Origin: Litchfieldia salsa
Lineage (GTDB): Bacteria; Bacillota; Bacilli; Bacillales; Bacillaceae_L
DNA: 56,000 bases
Reading direction: 5' to 3'
NCBI RefSeq assembly: GCF_900104555.1
Contig: NZ_FNJU01000020.1
Coordinates: 1 to 56,000 of the forward strand
Made by a program: the position numbers and the translations under genes. Of the stretch, positions 10,357 through 21,021 are shown in pieces. Numbering within the stretch: position 1 is the stretch's first letter; each line of letters begins with the position of its first letter. The notes beneath the pieces are model-generated. The model worked only from the letters and a program-made list of their open reading frames with translations, did no database searches and was not told the origin of the DNA.

Positions 10357-11235
10357 TTATTTAGTCTGTTCTTTTAAATCAACAAGCTGTTCCTTCGTAA
10401 AATGATAACTTTCATTACAGAAATGACATTGAGCATCAGCTTTACCATCTTCATCGATCATATCTTGAATTTCCTGAACACCTAAGCTTATAATCGCATT
10501 TTCAATTCTCTCTCTTGAACACGGACAATTAAAGGACACATCCATCTTATCAATAATTTTGATATTGTCTTTTCCCAAAATTTCATACAGGATCTCTTCT
10601 GGTGTAAGACCTTTTTCAATTAAGCTTGATATTGCTGGAATTGTCTTAAGTTTTTCTTCAATTTCAACAATTGTCTCTTCGCTCGTCCCAGGAAGTAACT
10701 GAATTAAAAAACCACCCGCGGCAAGTATAGTATCATCAGGGTTTACCAATACTCCAACACCTACTGAAGAAGGTACTTGCTCTGAGGAAACTAGGTAGTA
10801 TGTAAAGTCATCGCCTAGTTCACCCGATACGATTGGAACCTGTCCAGAGAATTGTTCCCTCATACCTAGATCCTTTACTACAGTTAATGTCCCCTCAGTA
10901 CCGACAGCTCTTCTAACGTCTAGTTTTCCGTACTCATTTAATTCAAAATTCGTCTGAGGATTTGTAACATAACCTCTTACCTCTCCTTTGGCGTTACTAT
11001 CGACCAGGATGACACCAATAGGTCCGCCACCTTCAACTTTGATTGTGATTTTATCTTCTCCTTTTAACGTAGCCCCCAACATGACTCCTGCTGTCATTGA
11101 TCTCCCTAACGCTGCAGATGCAGTTGGCCATGTTCCATGTCTCCTCTGTGCTTCTGCTACTGTTTCTGTTGTACGAAGAGCATACGCTCGGACTTGTCCA
11201 TCAAAAGCAAGTGCCTTAATCAAATAATCAGTCAT
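10357..11235 (-). CDS. hslO: Redox-regulated chaperone Hsp33
   Basis: Holding chaperone switched on by oxidation. The 292-aa protein has the N-terminal Hsp33 core ([20 protein letters not shown] region) and the C-terminal zinc switch with Cys237, Cys239, Cys270 and Cys273 (CPC ... CHFC). All four cysteines are present, so redox control should be intact. The ATG follows AAAGGAG at 8-nt spacing. It lies 50 nt after coaX and 74 nt before the yacD-like gene, probably in one transcript with coaX. Confidence 0.96.
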   Translation of the reverse strand: MTDYLIKALAFDGQVRAYALRTTETVAEAQRRHGTWPTASAALGRSMTAGVMLGATLKGEDKITIKVEGGGPIGVILVDSNAKGEVRGYVTNPQTNFELNEYGKLDVRRAVGTEGTLTVVKDLGMREQFSGQVPIVSGELGDDFTYYLVSSEQVPSSVGVGVLVNPDDTILAAGGFLIQLLPGTSEETIVEIEEKLKTIPAISSLIEKGLTPEEILYEILGKDNIKIIDKMDVSFNCPCSRERIENAIISLGVQEIQDMIDEDGKADAQCHFCNESYHFTKEQLVDLKEQTK

Positions 11236-11285
11236 AAAAAAACTCCTTTTTCTCGTTGTTGTACATCCTTAGAATGTTTTTTAAA

Positions 11286-12068
11286 TTAGCCTCTTTGCCT
11301 TGGTTCCGCATTTCTTTCATAAATAAGCTGTAAGCCTTTAAGTGTTAGAAAAGGATCTATAACATCTATGATAGTAGATTCTTTCGAGATTAGAGATGCT
11401 AAGCCCCCAGTTGCAATCACTTTAGGCTCTATCTTAGCTTGTGATTTAAATCGAGTAACAATTCCTTCAACTTGGCCTACATATCCGTATACGATCCCGG
11501 CCTGCATCGCACTAACCGTATTCTTCCCAATAACATCATCTGGTCTCGCAATCTCAATACGAGGCAGTTTTGAGGCACGTGAATACAGAGCCTCTGTTGA
11601 AATACCAATCCCAGGAGCAATGGCCCCACCCATATAATGACCTTGCTCATTGATATAGCAATATGTAGTTGCTGTTCCAAAATCTACAATAATAAGCGGA
11701 CTTCCATAAAGGTGAATCCCTGCTACAGCATTAACGATTCGGTCTGCTCCAACTTCTTTTGGATTATCATACTTTATATTTAGTCCTGTTTTAATCCCAG
11801 GTCCTACAATCATCGGTTTAATCTTAAAGTACTTCTCACACATTCTTTCTAGAGAGAACATGATTGGTGGAACAACAGAAGATATAATAATTCCTCGAAT
11901 ATCATAGAAAGAAAGGTCAACGTGATCTAATAGAGACTTTACAATCATACCGTATTCATCTTCAGTTTTATTTCGACTTGTTTCTATTCTCCAATGATAC
12001 TTAAGCTCCTCTTGATCATATACACCAAGAACTGTGTTCGTATTTCCAACATCTAAAACAAAGATCAT
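11286..12068 (-). CDS. coaX: Type III pantothenate kinase
   Basis: Phosphorylates pantothenate, the first step of coenzyme A synthesis. The 260-aa product has the ASKHA nucleotide-binding fold: [10 protein letters not shown] near the N-terminus, [22 protein letters not shown] and GGAIAPGIG. The frame is open to a GTG four codons upstream, but the AAGTGGTGA ribosome site lies over those codons and serves the ATG at 12068, giving [11 protein letters not shown] as in relatives. It follows the ftsH terminator and starts the coaX-hslO transcript. Confidence 0.95.
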   Translation of the reverse strand: MIFVLDVGNTNTVLGVYDQEELKYHWRIETSRNKTEDEYGMIVKSLLDHVDLSFYDIRGIIISSVVPPIMFSLERMCEKYFKIKPMIVGPGIKTGLNIKYDNPKEVGADRIVNAVAGIHLYGSPLIIVDFGTATTYCYINEQGHYMGGAIAPGIGISTEALYSRASKLPRIEIARPDDVIGKNTVSAMQAGIVYGYVGQVEGIVTRFKSQAKIEPKVIATGGLASLISKESTIIDVIDPFLTLKGLQLIYERNAEPRQRG

Positions 12069-12103
12069 CGTATTCACCACTTAGATTCTATTTTTTTGAA
12101 TTA

Positions 12104-12112
12104 ATCATACCA
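12104..12112 (-). promoter_or_regulatory. Extended -10 promoter of coaX
   Basis: Minus-strand TGG-TATGAT extended -10, with only a weak -35 (TTAACC at 18 bp). It is placed between the ftsH terminator and coaX, where a new promoter is expected. Confidence 0.5.
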
Positions 12113-12170
12113 TAATTGGTCCAGAAAGGTTAACCACTAGGTCTTTGAAAATAACTTATACTAGTAGATA

Positions 12171-12206
12171 TAAAAAAAGCGGTTTGACCGCTTGGGTCAA
12201 ACCGCT
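12171..12206 (-). terminator. Terminator of ftsH
   Basis: Strong minus-strand hairpin: AGCGGTTTGACC paired with GGTCAAACCGCT, 5-nt loop, then seven U residues. It begins about 12 nt after the ftsH stop and ends the tilS-hpt-ftsH run. Confidence 0.95.
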
Positions 12207-12217
12207 CATCACTTAAA

Positions 12218-14167
12218 TTATTTATTTTTGTCTTCAGGAGTTTCCTCTTTCTTCGTGTTGATGTTTACTTTTACATCATCAGAAGAATTTGAAGGTTTGA
12301 CTGCAGTTTCAGTGCTTGAGCTAACAGGACGCTCTGGTAAAGTACCCTTGTCAACAAGGTTCTTAATCTGATCTGCATCCAATGTTTCAACTTCAAGCAA
12401 TGTTTTAGCGATTAATTCTAATTTCTCTCGATTCTCTGTAAGAATTTGACGTGCTCGTTCATAGCTTTCTTTTATAAAGCGTTGAATTTCCATGTCAATT
12501 TCATGAGCAATCGCATCACTGTAGTTTTGTTCGTTATGAAGGTCTCTTCCAAGGAATACTTGACCACCTTGCGCTTGACCAAATTGTAATGGCCCAAGCT
12601 TCTCACTCATTCCATATTCTGTTACCATCTTGCGTGCAATACCTGTGGCACGTTGGAAGTCATTATGCGCACCAGTACTTACTTCACCAAAAACAATCTC
12701 CTCTGCAACACGACCACCCAGCAACCCAGTAATCTTATCGAGTAATTCTGGTTTTGTCATGAAGTAGCGATCTTCTCTTGGTAACATAACCGCATAACCA
12801 CCAGCTTGCCCACGTGGGACAATTGTTACCTTGTGAACCATATCTGCTTCATCTAGAACAACACCAATGATTACGTGACCGGCCTCATGATAAGCAACAA
12901 TATTTCGTTCTTTCTTTGAAATAACCCTTGTCTTTTTTGCAGGACCTGCAATTACGCGGTCTGTAGCTTCATCAATGTCTTCCATTTCGATTTTCTTCTT
13001 ATTAGATCGAGCTGCAACTAAGGCTGCTTCATTTAATAGATTTTCAAGATCTGCACCTGAGAAGCCTGGTGTTCTCATTGCAATTGCTCTCAAATTAACC
13101 GTTTCATCTAAAGGTTTATTATGTGCATGTACCTGTAATACAGCTTCCCTTCCATTTACATCTGGACGATCGACTGTAATTTGACGATCAAATCGACCTG
13201 GACGTAATAATGCAGGATCAAGAATGTCTGGGCGGTTTGTTGCGGCAACGATGATAATACCTTCGTTCGCTCCAAATCCATCCATTTCTACAAGTAATTG
13301 ATTCAGGGTTTGCTCACGTTCATCATGACCTCCACCTAAACCAGCTCCACGTTGGCGCCCTACTGCATCAATTTCATCTATAAAGATAATACATGGTGCA
13401 TTCTTTTTTGCATTTTCAAAAAGATCACGTACACGTGATGCACCGACACCGACAAACATTTCAACAAAATCAGATCCACTGATTGAGAAGAATGGTACTC
13501 CAGCTTCACCAGCAACTGCACGTGCAAGTAATGTTTTACCTGTACCAGGAGGCCCCACTAAAAGAACACCTTTTGGAATACGTGCACCTAACTCTGCAAA
13601 CTTTCGAGGATCTTTAAGGAATTCAACAACTTCAACAAGCTCTTGCTTTTCCTCATCAGCACCAGCAACATCTTTAAATCTAACCTTTTTCTTTTCTTCA
13701 CTGTATAACTTTGCCTTACTCTTACCAAAGTTCATGACTCGGCCTCCGCCGCCACCTTGAGCTTGGTTTAAAAGGAAGAAAAAGAGTATAAAGATAATAA
13801 CGAAAGGAATGATTGAGGTGAAAAATGTAACCCAGCCACTTGTTTCTTTCGCTTGAAGAATGCTAACATCTGCTCCACCTGTCGCAGCGGCTTCATCGAT
13901 TCGATCCATAACATTGTCACTATTTACGACAAACGTCTGGAAGAATTCCTCTTTTTCAGCACCCTTTAGTTGACCTCTCACGACATAAACACCACGTTCG
14001 GGCTGTACCGTGAAATGATCCACCTCTCCATTTTCAAGGCTTGAAATAAACCCATTATACGTCAATTCCTTGGTTGGTGTATTATTTCCTTGGAAAAAGC
14101 TCACCACACCAATAATAACTAAAAAGATTAGTAAATAAAATATTGTATTACGGAAAATCCGATTCAT
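12218..14167 (-). CDS. ftsH: ATP-dependent membrane zinc metalloprotease FtsH
   Basis: Hexameric membrane protease for quality control; in B. subtilis it is also needed for sporulation. The 649-aa protein has two membrane helices (about 8-25 and 112-134) flanking an external domain, an AAA+ module with Walker A GPPGTGKT (205-212), Walker [12 protein letters not shown] and the second-region arginines in LLRPGRFDR, and the peptidase zinc site HEAGH (427-431). The C-terminal tail is charged and low in complexity. The start follows GGGAGGAGG. A TTGTTT-N17-TATGAT promoter lies upstream within 14168-14260, so it can be transcribed apart from hpt. Confidence 0.97.
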   Translation of the reverse strand: MNRIFRNTIFYLLIFLVIIGVVSFFQGNNTPTKELTYNGFISSLENGEVDHFTVQPERGVYVVRGQLKGAEKEEFFQTFVVNSDNVMDRIDEAAATGGADVSILQAKETSGWVTFFTSIIPFVIIFILFFFLLNQAQGGGGGRVMNFGKSKAKLYSEEKKKVRFKDVAGADEEKQELVEVVEFLKDPRKFAELGARIPKGVLLVGPPGTGKTLLARAVAGEAGVPFFSISGSDFVEMFVGVGASRVRDLFENAKKNAPCIIFIDEIDAVGRQRGAGLGGGHDEREQTLNQLLVEMDGFGANEGIIIVAATNRPDILDPALLRPGRFDRQITVDRPDVNGREAVLQVHAHNKPLDETVNLRAIAMRTPGFSGADLENLLNEAALVAARSNKKKIEMEDIDEATDRVIAGPAKKTRVISKKERNIVAYHEAGHVIIGVVLDEADMVHKVTIVPRGQAGGYAVMLPREDRYFMTKPELLDKITGLLGGRVAEEIVFGEVSTGAHNDFQRATGIARKMVTEYGMSEKLGPLQFGQAQGGQVFLGRDLHNEQNYSDAIAHEIDMEIQRFIKESYERARQILTENREKLELIAKTLLEVETLDADQIKNLVDKGTLPERPVSSSTETAVKPSNSSDDVKVNINTKKEETPEDKNK

Positions 14168-14286
14168 CCCTTACCTCCTCCCACGATGAACAAACTATAT
14201 TAAATAGTATCATAGTAAATTAAGTCAAATCAAACAATATACAAAGGTTTTCTTCGAGTTATCAGAAACTTATCAAGTTTCGACAA

Positions 14287-14826
14287 TTATTGACTGTATA
14301 CTTCCGGTTTTAGAACTCCTATGTATGGAAGATTTCGATATTTTTCAGCGTAATCAAGACCATAACCAACAACGAATTCATCCGGTACAATGAACCCTAC
14401 ATAATCTGCTTCGATCGGTGCTTTTCTACCAGTTGGCTTATCTAATAATGTGACAATCTTGATTGATTTAGCTTTACGATATTTAAAAAGCTCCACTATG
14501 TAACTTAATGTAAGTCCACTATCAATGATATCTTCTATTACTAAGATATCTCTACCCTCAACAGAAGTATCTAGATCCTTTAGGATTTTAACTTCTCCCG
14601 AGGATACCATACTATTTCCATAGCTTGACACGTCCATAAAGTCCATTTCTAAATAAGTATCCATTCTTTTTAGCAAATCACCCATAAATGGCATTGCACC
14701 TTTTAGGATACCAATTGCTAATGGAAAACGGTCTTGATATTCTTCAGATAATGCTTTACCTAGTTCTACTACCTTTTCTTGGATTTCTTGTTCAGAATAA
14801 AGAATTTTTTCAATATCTTGCTTCAT
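14287..14826 (-). CDS. hpt: Hypoxanthine-guanine phosphoribosyltransferase
   Basis: Salvages hypoxanthine and guanine to IMP and GMP with PRPP. The 179-aa protein has the PRPP-binding loop [14 protein letters not shown]-type at about 95-107 and the GILKGA loop. It follows tilS by 2 nt, so the two are co-translated; the tilS-hpt-ftsH order is conserved in Bacillus, where TilS and HprT have been reported to act together on ftsH transcription. A Spo0A-box-like TGTCGAA lies immediately after its stop (14279-14285). Confidence 0.96.
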   Translation of the reverse strand: MKQDIEKILYSEQEIQEKVVELGKALSEEYQDRFPLAIGILKGAMPFMGDLLKRMDTYLEMDFMDVSSYGNSMVSSGEVKILKDLDTSVEGRDILVIEDIIDSGLTLSYIVELFKYRKAKSIKIVTLLDKPTGRKAPIEADYVGFIVPDEFVVGYGLDYAEKYRNLPYIGVLKPEVYSQ

Positions 14827-14828
14827 AA

Positions 14829-16232
14829 TTATGATTGCCCCCTAGATTTCGTTGCTTTGTACTGTAACAGGATGTACTTGTCTTTTAAAAGGTTACTTGC
14901 TTCATATGATGATTTTTTTAATAAAGGAATCCATAATATTGTACCTTGTGAATCAGTGACGATTGGCCATAATTCTCTTTGGCCTCGATCTACTTTTTTA
15001 TCAATAAAGATATCTTTTACCTTTTTCGTTCCCTTCATGCCTTTTTGTGTCATTTTATCTCCAGTTTTTCTTGACCGAACATACAAAGGAGGCACTACTG
15101 AATCTGGGTCAATAACAAAAATATGTTCTCCCTTAAATTCTTCTGGGTAGTATCCCCGAGTTTCGCTAACCAATTCGTACCCATTATTACATTCAATTAC
15201 CGAATCTTGCTCGATAATGAATGAATATGGCTCGGTCTTTTTTTCAAGAAAACTAAAATGACAATCATCATAAGAACGGATAATTCGTAATCCTAATGGA
15301 AAATGTAGGATTCCTGACGGATGTTCGTTAGCCAAGAAAGATAACAAATTATCAATATGTATTGAATTGAGGTCTGGAGAGGTATCCTTATAAAGATATT
15401 TTAATATTAGTTGAATCCCTCTTCTTTGTAAAGGTTTAGGCATTTTACTATAATTGCTAACACTGATAGAGACTTCATCTTTGTCTTGCTTTCTTATTAC
15501 TGTATTCAATTTATCTTGAGTTAATTCCTCTAACAATGCCTCATCTTCGATAAGTTGCTCACTGTATTGTTGAAAACGCAGATGAACCTGTTGATTCTCC
15601 TTTTTAAAGAAGGGAAGTACATGATTCCTAAAGCGATTCCTAGTATATTTATCTTCCTCATTACTAGGATCATACCGTGGAACTAAATCATGATTGGTAC
15701 AATAAGACTCAATATCGGATTTATTCAAACACAAAAACGGACGGATAAGATATCCTGTCGCAAATACTCTCTTAGCCCTCATTCCTGCACGACTATAAGA
15801 TGAACCTCCTCTAACCATTCTCATTAAAATGGTCTCAATCTGGTCATCTCCATGATGCCCTAGAGCTAAGTAATCCCCTTCATACTTCTCCATCATCTCT
15901 TTAAAGAACTCATAACGGCAATCACGTGCAGCAACCTGTGAACTAACTCTCATATCCTCTTGATATTTCTTCACATTTATTTGGGTAGATTCAAAGGAGA
16001 TATCCCTTTTTCGACAAAATTCTTTCACACTCATAAGGTCTTGTTCAGATTCCTTTCCTCTAAACATATGATCAACATGAACAGCTAGGAGTTTGTTATT
16101 CGGATAGTTTGTCCATAAAAAGTGAAGCAACGCTAATGAGTCAGGTCCACCTGACACGCCTATAAGTACAGTTGAATTTTCCCTTAATAAGGAGTTCTTG
16201 GTTATAAAATCTTTCACCTGAGATATATTCAT
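14829..16232 (-). CDS. tilS: tRNA(Ile)-lysidine synthase
   Basis: Modifies C34 of tRNA-Ile(CAU) to lysidine so that it reads AUA; essential for decoding. The 467-aa protein has the PP-loop SGGPDS (27-32) of the N-type ATP pyrophosphatase domain, the HVDHMFRG and [18 protein letters not shown] segments, and a C-terminal TilS domain ([25 protein letters not shown]). Two nucleotides from hpt. Normal length for Bacillus TilS. Confidence 0.95.
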   Translation of the reverse strand: MNISQVKDFITKNSLLRENSTVLIGVSGGPDSLALLHFLWTNYPNNKLLAVHVDHMFRGKESEQDLMSVKEFCRKRDISFESTQINVKKYQEDMRVSSQVAARDCRYEFFKEMMEKYEGDYLALGHHGDDQIETILMRMVRGGSSYSRAGMRAKRVFATGYLIRPFLCLNKSDIESYCTNHDLVPRYDPSNEEDKYTRNRFRNHVLPFFKKENQQVHLRFQQYSEQLIEDEALLEELTQDKLNTVIRKQDKDEVSISVSNYSKMPKPLQRRGIQLILKYLYKDTSPDLNSIHIDNLLSFLANEHPSGILHFPLGLRIIRSYDDCHFSFLEKKTEPYSFIIEQDSVIECNNGYELVSETRGYYPEEFKGEHIFVIDPDSVVPPLYVRSRKTGDKMTQKGMKGTKKVKDIFIDKKVDRGQRELWPIVTDSQGTILWIPLLKKSSYEASNLLKDKYILLQYKATKSRGQS

Positions 16233-16328
16233 ATAATCAAATCCTTCATCTAAAGGCCCTTAAGCTAATTGGGTATTATCTTATCGTACCATCCCAATTC
16301 AATAATCTGCAAAGCTTTTCATCCTTAA

Positions 16329-17330
16329 TTACAATAACTGACCATATATATATAGAATATACCCTAAAAAGACCATGGTTATGATTAAAAAGGTTTCAAC
16401 AAGACCTTTGTTTTTTGACGGAGGATGCTGTTTTTTCACCGATACTCGAGCTTGTCTATTTACTGGTTGCTTACTCTTTGCTTTATTATTCTTACTTTTC
16501 GAGTGTATATCTGTTCGACTAATGGACTGTACTAACTCTTTCCTCATTTCACTTGCTTGTTGATACTTGCCATCTATCGCTCCAAACAAAACTCTTTCAA
16601 ACTTCTTTAATTGCTCGTTAGAGATAATCAACTGTTTCAATTGATCTTTTCCTTCTTGATTGCTTATTCGAGAAAACCTTTTTGGATAGACTGAATTGAT
16701 AATGATCATCGCCACCGCAAATAAATCATAGGAGGGTTCTGCTTTACGTGTTCCAACACCCCAATACCCACGGTCGTAAAACTCAGTAAACTCTTTAATA
16801 GATCTTCCCTGAATCGTTGTGCCCCCCACATCAATACAACGTATTCTAGGAGGATGACCCGTTACAATTAGATTATCTGGTTTAAGGTCACCGAATACCC
16901 ATCCTTTTTGATGAAGGACTTCTAAATCTGTTAATAGCTGCAAACATAAGATACCTGTCCATTCTTTCCCACGCTTTTCAATAAAAGTTAAAAAGGTGTC
17001 ACCCTTTATATATTCCATCGCATAAAAGGGAACTGTTTGACGCAGATCTTGCCTATACCAATCATCTACATCTAGCAAAGAAGGCCCTAGGGCAGACCCC
17101 TGGACCTTTGAAAAATGCTTTAATACATTTACTTCAGAAGTAATTGACATACTATTTTCACTGATTTTTAATGCTATGAGACCCTCATTTGTTTCAGCTA
17201 AGTAGACTACGCCATTTGCCCCATATCCTAGTGGCTTTAAGATTTTATATGACTTTTTATGCCACTTTCCTGTAATGATTGTACTCGGTCTAACATTACA
17301 TACCTGATTCTTCGTAGTATTGTTCATCAC
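16329..17330 (-). CDS. yabT: Serine/threonine protein kinase YabT with C-terminal membrane anchor
   Basis: Hanks-type kinase; the B. subtilis protein is expressed in the forespore, binds DNA and phosphorylates RecA. The 333-aa product has a glycine-rich loop (GYGANGVVYLAE, about 34-45), an ALKIS lysine, a catalytic loop GDLKPDNLIV, DVGGTT in place of DFG, a basic linker at about 270-310 that fits DNA binding, and one C-terminal membrane helix at about 313-331. It overlaps yabS by 35 nt. The FGD form of the HRD motif is as I recall from B. subtilis YabT and is not a defect. Confidence 0.9.
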   Translation of the reverse strand: MMNNTTKNQVCNVRPSTIITGKWHKKSYKILKPLGYGANGVVYLAETNEGLIALKISENSMSITSEVNVLKHFSKVQGSALGPSLLDVDDWYRQDLRQTVPFYAMEYIKGDTFLTFIEKRGKEWTGILCLQLLTDLEVLHQKGWVFGDLKPDNLIVTGHPPRIRCIDVGGTTIQGRSIKEFTEFYDRGYWGVGTRKAEPSYDLFAVAMIIINSVYPKRFSRISNQEGKDQLKQLIISNEQLKKFERVLFGAIDGKYQQASEMRKELVQSISRTDIHSKSKNNKAKSKQPVNRQARVSVKKQHPPSKNKGLVETFLIITMVFLGYILYIYGQLL

Positions 17331-18033
17331 GAGAAATCAAACTCCTTAACGAACGTTTTTTCTTGAAGTATGTTAGTGCTTCTCGAATTGCAGGACCTGT
17401 TGGTGTGATACCTCCAGTCGTCAATTTCGGGAAAATACTAGACAATGATTCAAGGTTAGGTGTCCAATCTAGCACTTTTTCGACATCTTTCCTTTTCCCA
17501 GGAAATATAAAAACTGAGAATTGATTATCACCCATTCGCGCATTGAGACTTAAAGATAAATCTAGTAAAGCTTCTTTAACGGTCGGTAATTTATGTTTCA
17601 TACTTGCACTTGTATCAACTAACACTAGAACCTCTAATTCGACAGTTTCTCCTAACTCATCAACAACCTCCATTACCTCACCACGTTTTTCAGGTGGTAA
17701 ATCCTCCATTGATGTCTTGCCGCCTAATATTTGTTGGAGTTCTTTATTTACGACACCTTGTAATGTCTGTGTCATTGCCTTCCTTGTTACCATTTGGACA
17801 GTGTGTGATAACTGAGTTGAGTATACAACCTGACTTACTCCACCACTTGCTAATGCAATACCTTCAATCTCTTGCAAACCTTTTTCATCTATTGTATCTT
17901 CTTCTAATACTCCGATTACATTTACAGTCACACCTTGTTCTTTTGCCAAGGCTGCCATTGCTAGTGGATCCTCACCTTGGTTTGAACATCCATCAGTTAG
18001 TAATAAAATTTGTTTTAATGAACCTTTTTGCAC
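17296..18033 (-). CDS. yabS: von Willebrand factor A-domain protein YabS
   Basis: Sporulation-associated protein of unknown function. The 245-aa product has a VWA-type domain with a metal-site motif LVDTSASMKHKL at about residues 138-149 and a TPTGPAIREAL segment; the N-terminal part LLLTDGCSNQGEDP also resembles a VWA strand, so two half-domains may be present. The start is GTG after GGAGGGG. It is translationally coupled to the kinase gene yabT (35-nt overlap), so it may be a partner or substrate. No membrane segment is visible. Confidence 0.85.
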   Translation of the reverse strand: MQKGSLKQILLLTDGCSNQGEDPLAMAALAKEQGVTVNVIGVLEEDTIDEKGLQEIEGIALASGGVSQVVYSTQLSHTVQMVTRKAMTQTLQGVVNKELQQILGGKTSMEDLPPEKRGEVMEVVDELGETVELEVLVLVDTSASMKHKLPTVKEALLDLSLSLNARMGDNQFSVFIFPGKRKDVEKVLDWTPNLESLSSIFPKLTTGGITPTGPAIREALTYFKKKRSLRSLISRDEQYYEESGM

Positions 18034-18099
18034 CCTTCTTCCCCTCCTAAGTAACTTGTAGTACCATCATTGACGGGAAAAGGGAAGTTTAAACCTTAA

Positions 18100-18108
18100 A
18101 ATCTATCC
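18100..18108 (-). promoter_or_regulatory. Possible sigma-F -10 element upstream of yabS
   Basis: Minus-strand GGATAGATT matches the sigma-F -10 pattern GGnnAnAnT and lies 67 nt upstream of the yabS start. No good -35 (GTATA type) is seen at 15-16 bp, so this is weak. In B. subtilis yabS and yabT are sigma-F genes. Confidence 0.35.
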
Positions 18109-18124
18109 TTTTTCTAGTAAAATA

Positions 18125-20602
18125 TCATTGAACTTTTCTATGTGAGTGTTGAACCGGAATGGCTGCCCATTTTGGTATATTTCTTTTAATCTTCGTAACC
18201 ACAACTGTCATATCGTCCTCAATATGCCCTGAACGGGTGCGAATGACCTCCTCCATAATAAGGTCTGCAATTTCCTGAGGGTCTTCGGTTTCAATCTCTT
18301 TGATTTTTCTTTTCATCCATATATCATAGTTTTCTACATGCTTTGGACCTTCAAAAATCCCATCACTCATCATAATCAGAATATCCCCAGCCTTCAATTG
18401 CTCACTAACCACATCCACTTCAAAGTCTTCAATGATTCCCATTGGAAGGTTACTTGCTTGGACTCTATTAATCCGCTCTCCCCTTTTAATATAACTTGGA
18501 GTTGAACCAATTTTTAAGAATTTAGCACTAGCGTCCTGTAAATCAATCACAGCCAAATCTAGTGTGGAAAAAATTTCATCTGTTGTTCGTAAAGAAAGGA
18601 TGGAATTAACTGATTTAATCGCCACCTTTTCTTCAATGCCTGTTTGGAGAATCTTTTGCAATAACTTCAATGTCTCGTTACTTTCATGATGTGCTCGCTC
18701 TCCATTTCCCATTCCATCACTAATGGCAACAGCATATTTCCCAACACCTAATTCAATGGTAGAATAGCTATCACCAGAAACAAGACCTCCCCCTTTTGCT
18801 GCATGTGCAATACCGGTATCAATCACAAACGCTTTCGTTGAGCCGAAGGATACATGACAATACCCATTTGGATAGGAAGCACAATCCTCCTGTTTAACAA
18901 CAACTGTTTCATTTAATATATTCGATAACATTGGAGCTACTAACTTCTCACATTCTCCACTTCCATTGCAATAAGGGATACTCATCTCAATATCTATATT
19001 TCCTTGTTCTAAGCTATATATTTCTACATGCCCAATTTCAATCCCAAATGAATGAAGAGCTTCTAAAATCTGTTCTTCCTGCATGTGGTGGTTCTCTCGT
19101 TCTCTTTGTATTTCCTTTGCAAAATTATTCATTACCTGTGATACACCTAATAACTGATCAGCAACTAATTTTCTACTTTCTTGTACCTGCCTTTTCAACT
19201 TTTGATTTGCTTGAAAATGGGTTAATTCCTGATCAATAGCCTCAATGACTTTCTTTGATTTTACACAATGCTTGTCCCATTCTCTCGTTAGTGTGTAGTT
19301 ATATTGAATAGAATCTGTATCTAATTCATGCATAATATCTTTCATATAATCATAGGTTGTACTAAAGTTCTTTGCCCAGCATACTTCCTTCTTAAAGCAA
19401 GTCTGACATGTCTTCTCTGTCACATTACTTAAAAAATAATCAATTTCTCTATCCTTATCATCAGTTTCAACAGGTGTACCATATTGCGAAAAACTATTGG
19501 AAAGAGCCTGAAATACTGTTGAAAACTGCTCTACCCGATTTGCAGTTACATCCCTAATCTTACGTAAATACTGTTGTTGCTCTGATGAGTATTCAGCAGT
19601 CCCAGGAATCATTTTTGCTAGTTTAGATGTTAAGAAGCCTGGAGTGATTAAAAATAAAGAAATGGCTAATAATGATTCATACATTGTTGATAAAATTTCA
19701 GTATTCCCTTCACCATAAAGACCCAGCAATAGGGAACTAATTAACAAACCGATTGAAACGCCTATTTTCTTACCTTCTTTTAACAATCCGCCTAGTAATC
19801 CTGAAAATGCAAGGAGACTCATTTGGTATAAACTCGTAACATTTGCAAGGCTCAAAATAAGCCCTGTTACAACACCAACCGTTGAACCCATGGTTGCACC
19901 TGCTACAAAGGCAAACAATAACACTAAATATCTAGACATTATATTTTCTAGCGATAAGTCATAAATAGTCCAACCAATTGTACCTGTTAATACAGACGCA
20001 ACTAAAATAATCATGCAAATCACTTCTTCTGTTTTTAGCGAGTGTCTAGGTTTCTTTAAAGTTAATAATGGAACACTTTGCAAGAAAATTAATGTTAAAA
20101 TAAAGCCCAATCCTGATTCTACTCCAGCCATCATGCCGTCATAAACTGTAATTTCTCCTGCTGTTACAAATGTAACCGCTAATTTAGCAATCAATGATGC
20201 TATTAACACCATTAATGGTAAAACCTTAATAGCCTCTACCTTTAACTTTTTGATGACTTGCTGTGATAAGACAAATATGACAATTCCTATAAACGTATAA
20301 ATCGTACTATTTACGGATGTTGTCATGGCTCCAGCCAATAATGATAAAAAGGCAAATCCAACTTTATCCTTTTTCATAAGAAATACAGTTGCAAAAAATG
20401 GGAGAGCAAAAGGTGTAATTTCCGCAAGAATAATTGCTCGTCCAAGTAAAAAGCCGACCAGGATTAATAACAACCCTTTATGCATTAATAGATGCTCTAT
20501 TTTAACCTGTAGTCTCCGAATCATTTGGGACAAGTTACTTTGAGTTTTTCCTATATCTACTTCTGATATTGGATCCATCAGATTCCGTTCCACTCTTTCC
20601 AT
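18125..20602 (-). CDS. spoIIE: Stage II sporulation protein E, PP2C phosphatase
   Basis: Dephosphorylates SpoIIAA-P to release sigma-F in the forespore and links this to the polar septum through FtsZ. The 825-aa product has an N-terminal membrane region of about ten helices (roughly 40-325), a central region with regulatory coiled-coil character and cysteine pairs (CQTC, C), and a C-terminal PP2C domain (about 590-800) with metal-binding AISDGMGNG, LRTTDEIFSTLDL, MMSDGIFEGP and DDMTVVV. The start is set at the ATG after GGGGAG with 8-nt spacing (20602), three codons inside the open frame. A Spo0A-type promoter lies upstream. Confidence 0.97.
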   Translation of the reverse strand: MERVERNLMDPISEVDIGKTQSNLSQMIRRLQVKIEHLLMHKGLLLILVGFLLGRAIILAEITPFALPFFATVFLMKKDKVGFAFLSLLAGAMTTSVNSTIYTFIGIVIFVLSQQVIKKLKVEAIKVLPLMVLIASLIAKLAVTFVTAGEITVYDGMMAGVESGLGFILTLIFLQSVPLLTLKKPRHSLKTEEVICMIILVASVLTGTIGWTIYDLSLENIMSRYLVLLFAFVAGATMGSTVGVVTGLILSLANVTSLYQMSLLAFSGLLGGLLKEGKKIGVSIGLLISSLLLGLYGEGNTEILSTMYESLLAISLFLITPGFLTSKLAKMIPGTAEYSSEQQQYLRKIRDVTANRVEQFSTVFQALSNSFSQYGTPVETDDKDREIDYFLSNVTEKTCQTCFKKEVCWAKNFSTTYDYMKDIMHELDTDSIQYNYTLTREWDKHCVKSKKVIEAIDQELTHFQANQKLKRQVQESRKLVADQLLGVSQVMNNFAKEIQRERENHHMQEEQILEALHSFGIEIGHVEIYSLEQGNIDIEMSIPYCNGSGECEKLVAPMLSNILNETVVVKQEDCASYPNGYCHVSFGSTKAFVIDTGIAHAAKGGGLVSGDSYSTIELGVGKYAVAISDGMGNGERAHHESNETLKLLQKILQTGIEEKVAIKSVNSILSLRTTDEIFSTLDLAVIDLQDASAKFLKIGSTPSYIKRGERINRVQASNLPMGIIEDFEVDVVSEQLKAGDILIMMSDGIFEGPKHVENYDIWMKRKIKEIETEDPQEIADLIMEEVIRTRSGHIEDDMTVVVTKIKRNIPKWAAIPVQHSHRKVQ

Positions 20603-20636
20603 CGTAAACACTCCCCGTTTTAGATAGTTGATTGTA

Positions 20637-20669
20637 ATTATACAAACCTTTAAGTCAGGATTTTGTCAA
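20637..20669 (-). promoter_or_regulatory. spoIIE promoter with 21-bp spacer and Spo0A box over the -35
   Basis: Minus-strand consensus -35 TTGACA (20664-20669) and consensus -10 TATAAT (20637-20642) are separated by 21 bp, the abnormal spacing known for Spo0A-activated sigma-A promoters spoIIE and spoIIG. The opposite strand over the -35 reads TTTTGTCAAA, close to the 0A box TTTGTCRAA. An AGTCGAA (20696-20702, minus) is a second possible 0A box, and TTGTCCTG lies between. Confidence 0.88.
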
Positions 20670-20702
20670 AACAACAGGACAACTATTAAAAATCATTCGA
20701 CT

Positions 20703-20866
20703 GTATTACAAGAAATACTACAAATTCATAGAGACTTAGGTGATTTTCTATGATATATATAGCAAAACTATTCAAAAAAAGTAGAATCATGATAGATGGA
20801 TGACAAATTATATGTAGAAAGGATTTCCACTCCAGGAGCGATCTTTCAAAAATTTAGATAATAGCT
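20703..20866. other. Intergenic stretch between spoIIE promoter and tRNA terminator
   Basis: About 165 bp of AT-rich sequence with no gene, repeat or clear signal. It may hold further Spo0A sites for spoIIE, but none is convincing beyond 20702. Confidence 0.5.
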
Positions 20867-20912
20867 AAAAAAAAAGAGACATTTCCTAACTTACAGGAAA
20901 TGTCTCTTTGCT
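20867..20912 (-). terminator. Bidirectional terminator after tRNA-Glu
   Basis: Stem GAGACATTTCC / GGAAATGTCTC, extended by AAA/TTT, with a 9-nt loop. An A-run on the left gives a nine-U tail for minus-strand transcripts from the tRNA genes; TTTGCTTTT on the right gives a weaker tail on the plus strand. Confidence 0.92.
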
Positions 20913-20923
20913 TTTGTTTAAGA

Positions 20924-20995
20924 TGACCCGTACGGGATTCGAACCCGTGTTACCGCCGTGAAAGGGCGGTGTCTTAACCGCTTGACCAACGGGCC
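20924..20995 (-). tRNA. trnE: tRNA-Glu (anticodon UUC)
   Basis: 72-nt tRNA on the minus strand. Acceptor GGCCCGT pairs with ACGGGTC (one G-U), the anticodon loop is CTTTCAC with TTC, and the T arm carries GGTTCGAATCC. The 3' CCA is not encoded, unlike in the neighbouring tRNA-Met. Second gene of a two-tRNA transcript. Confidence 0.97.
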
Positions 20996-21021
20996 AATTT
21001 ATTAGATTTAAATATGCGAAA

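Noticed and set aside
11368-11637. Plus-strand open frames opposite coaX and many other genes
   Set aside because: They lie opposite well-supported conserved genes, lack ribosome sites, and have the composition of antisense shadows.
14279-14285. Spo0A box between hpt and ftsH
   Set aside because: A single TGTCGAA heptamer; this 7-mer is expected several times by chance in 56 kb on two strands, and no second box is near.
16329-17330. Defective kinase because HRD is replaced by FGD and DFG by DVG in yabT
   Set aside because: The same variants are, as I recall, present in the active B. subtilis YabT; the catalytic GDLKPDN residues are intact.
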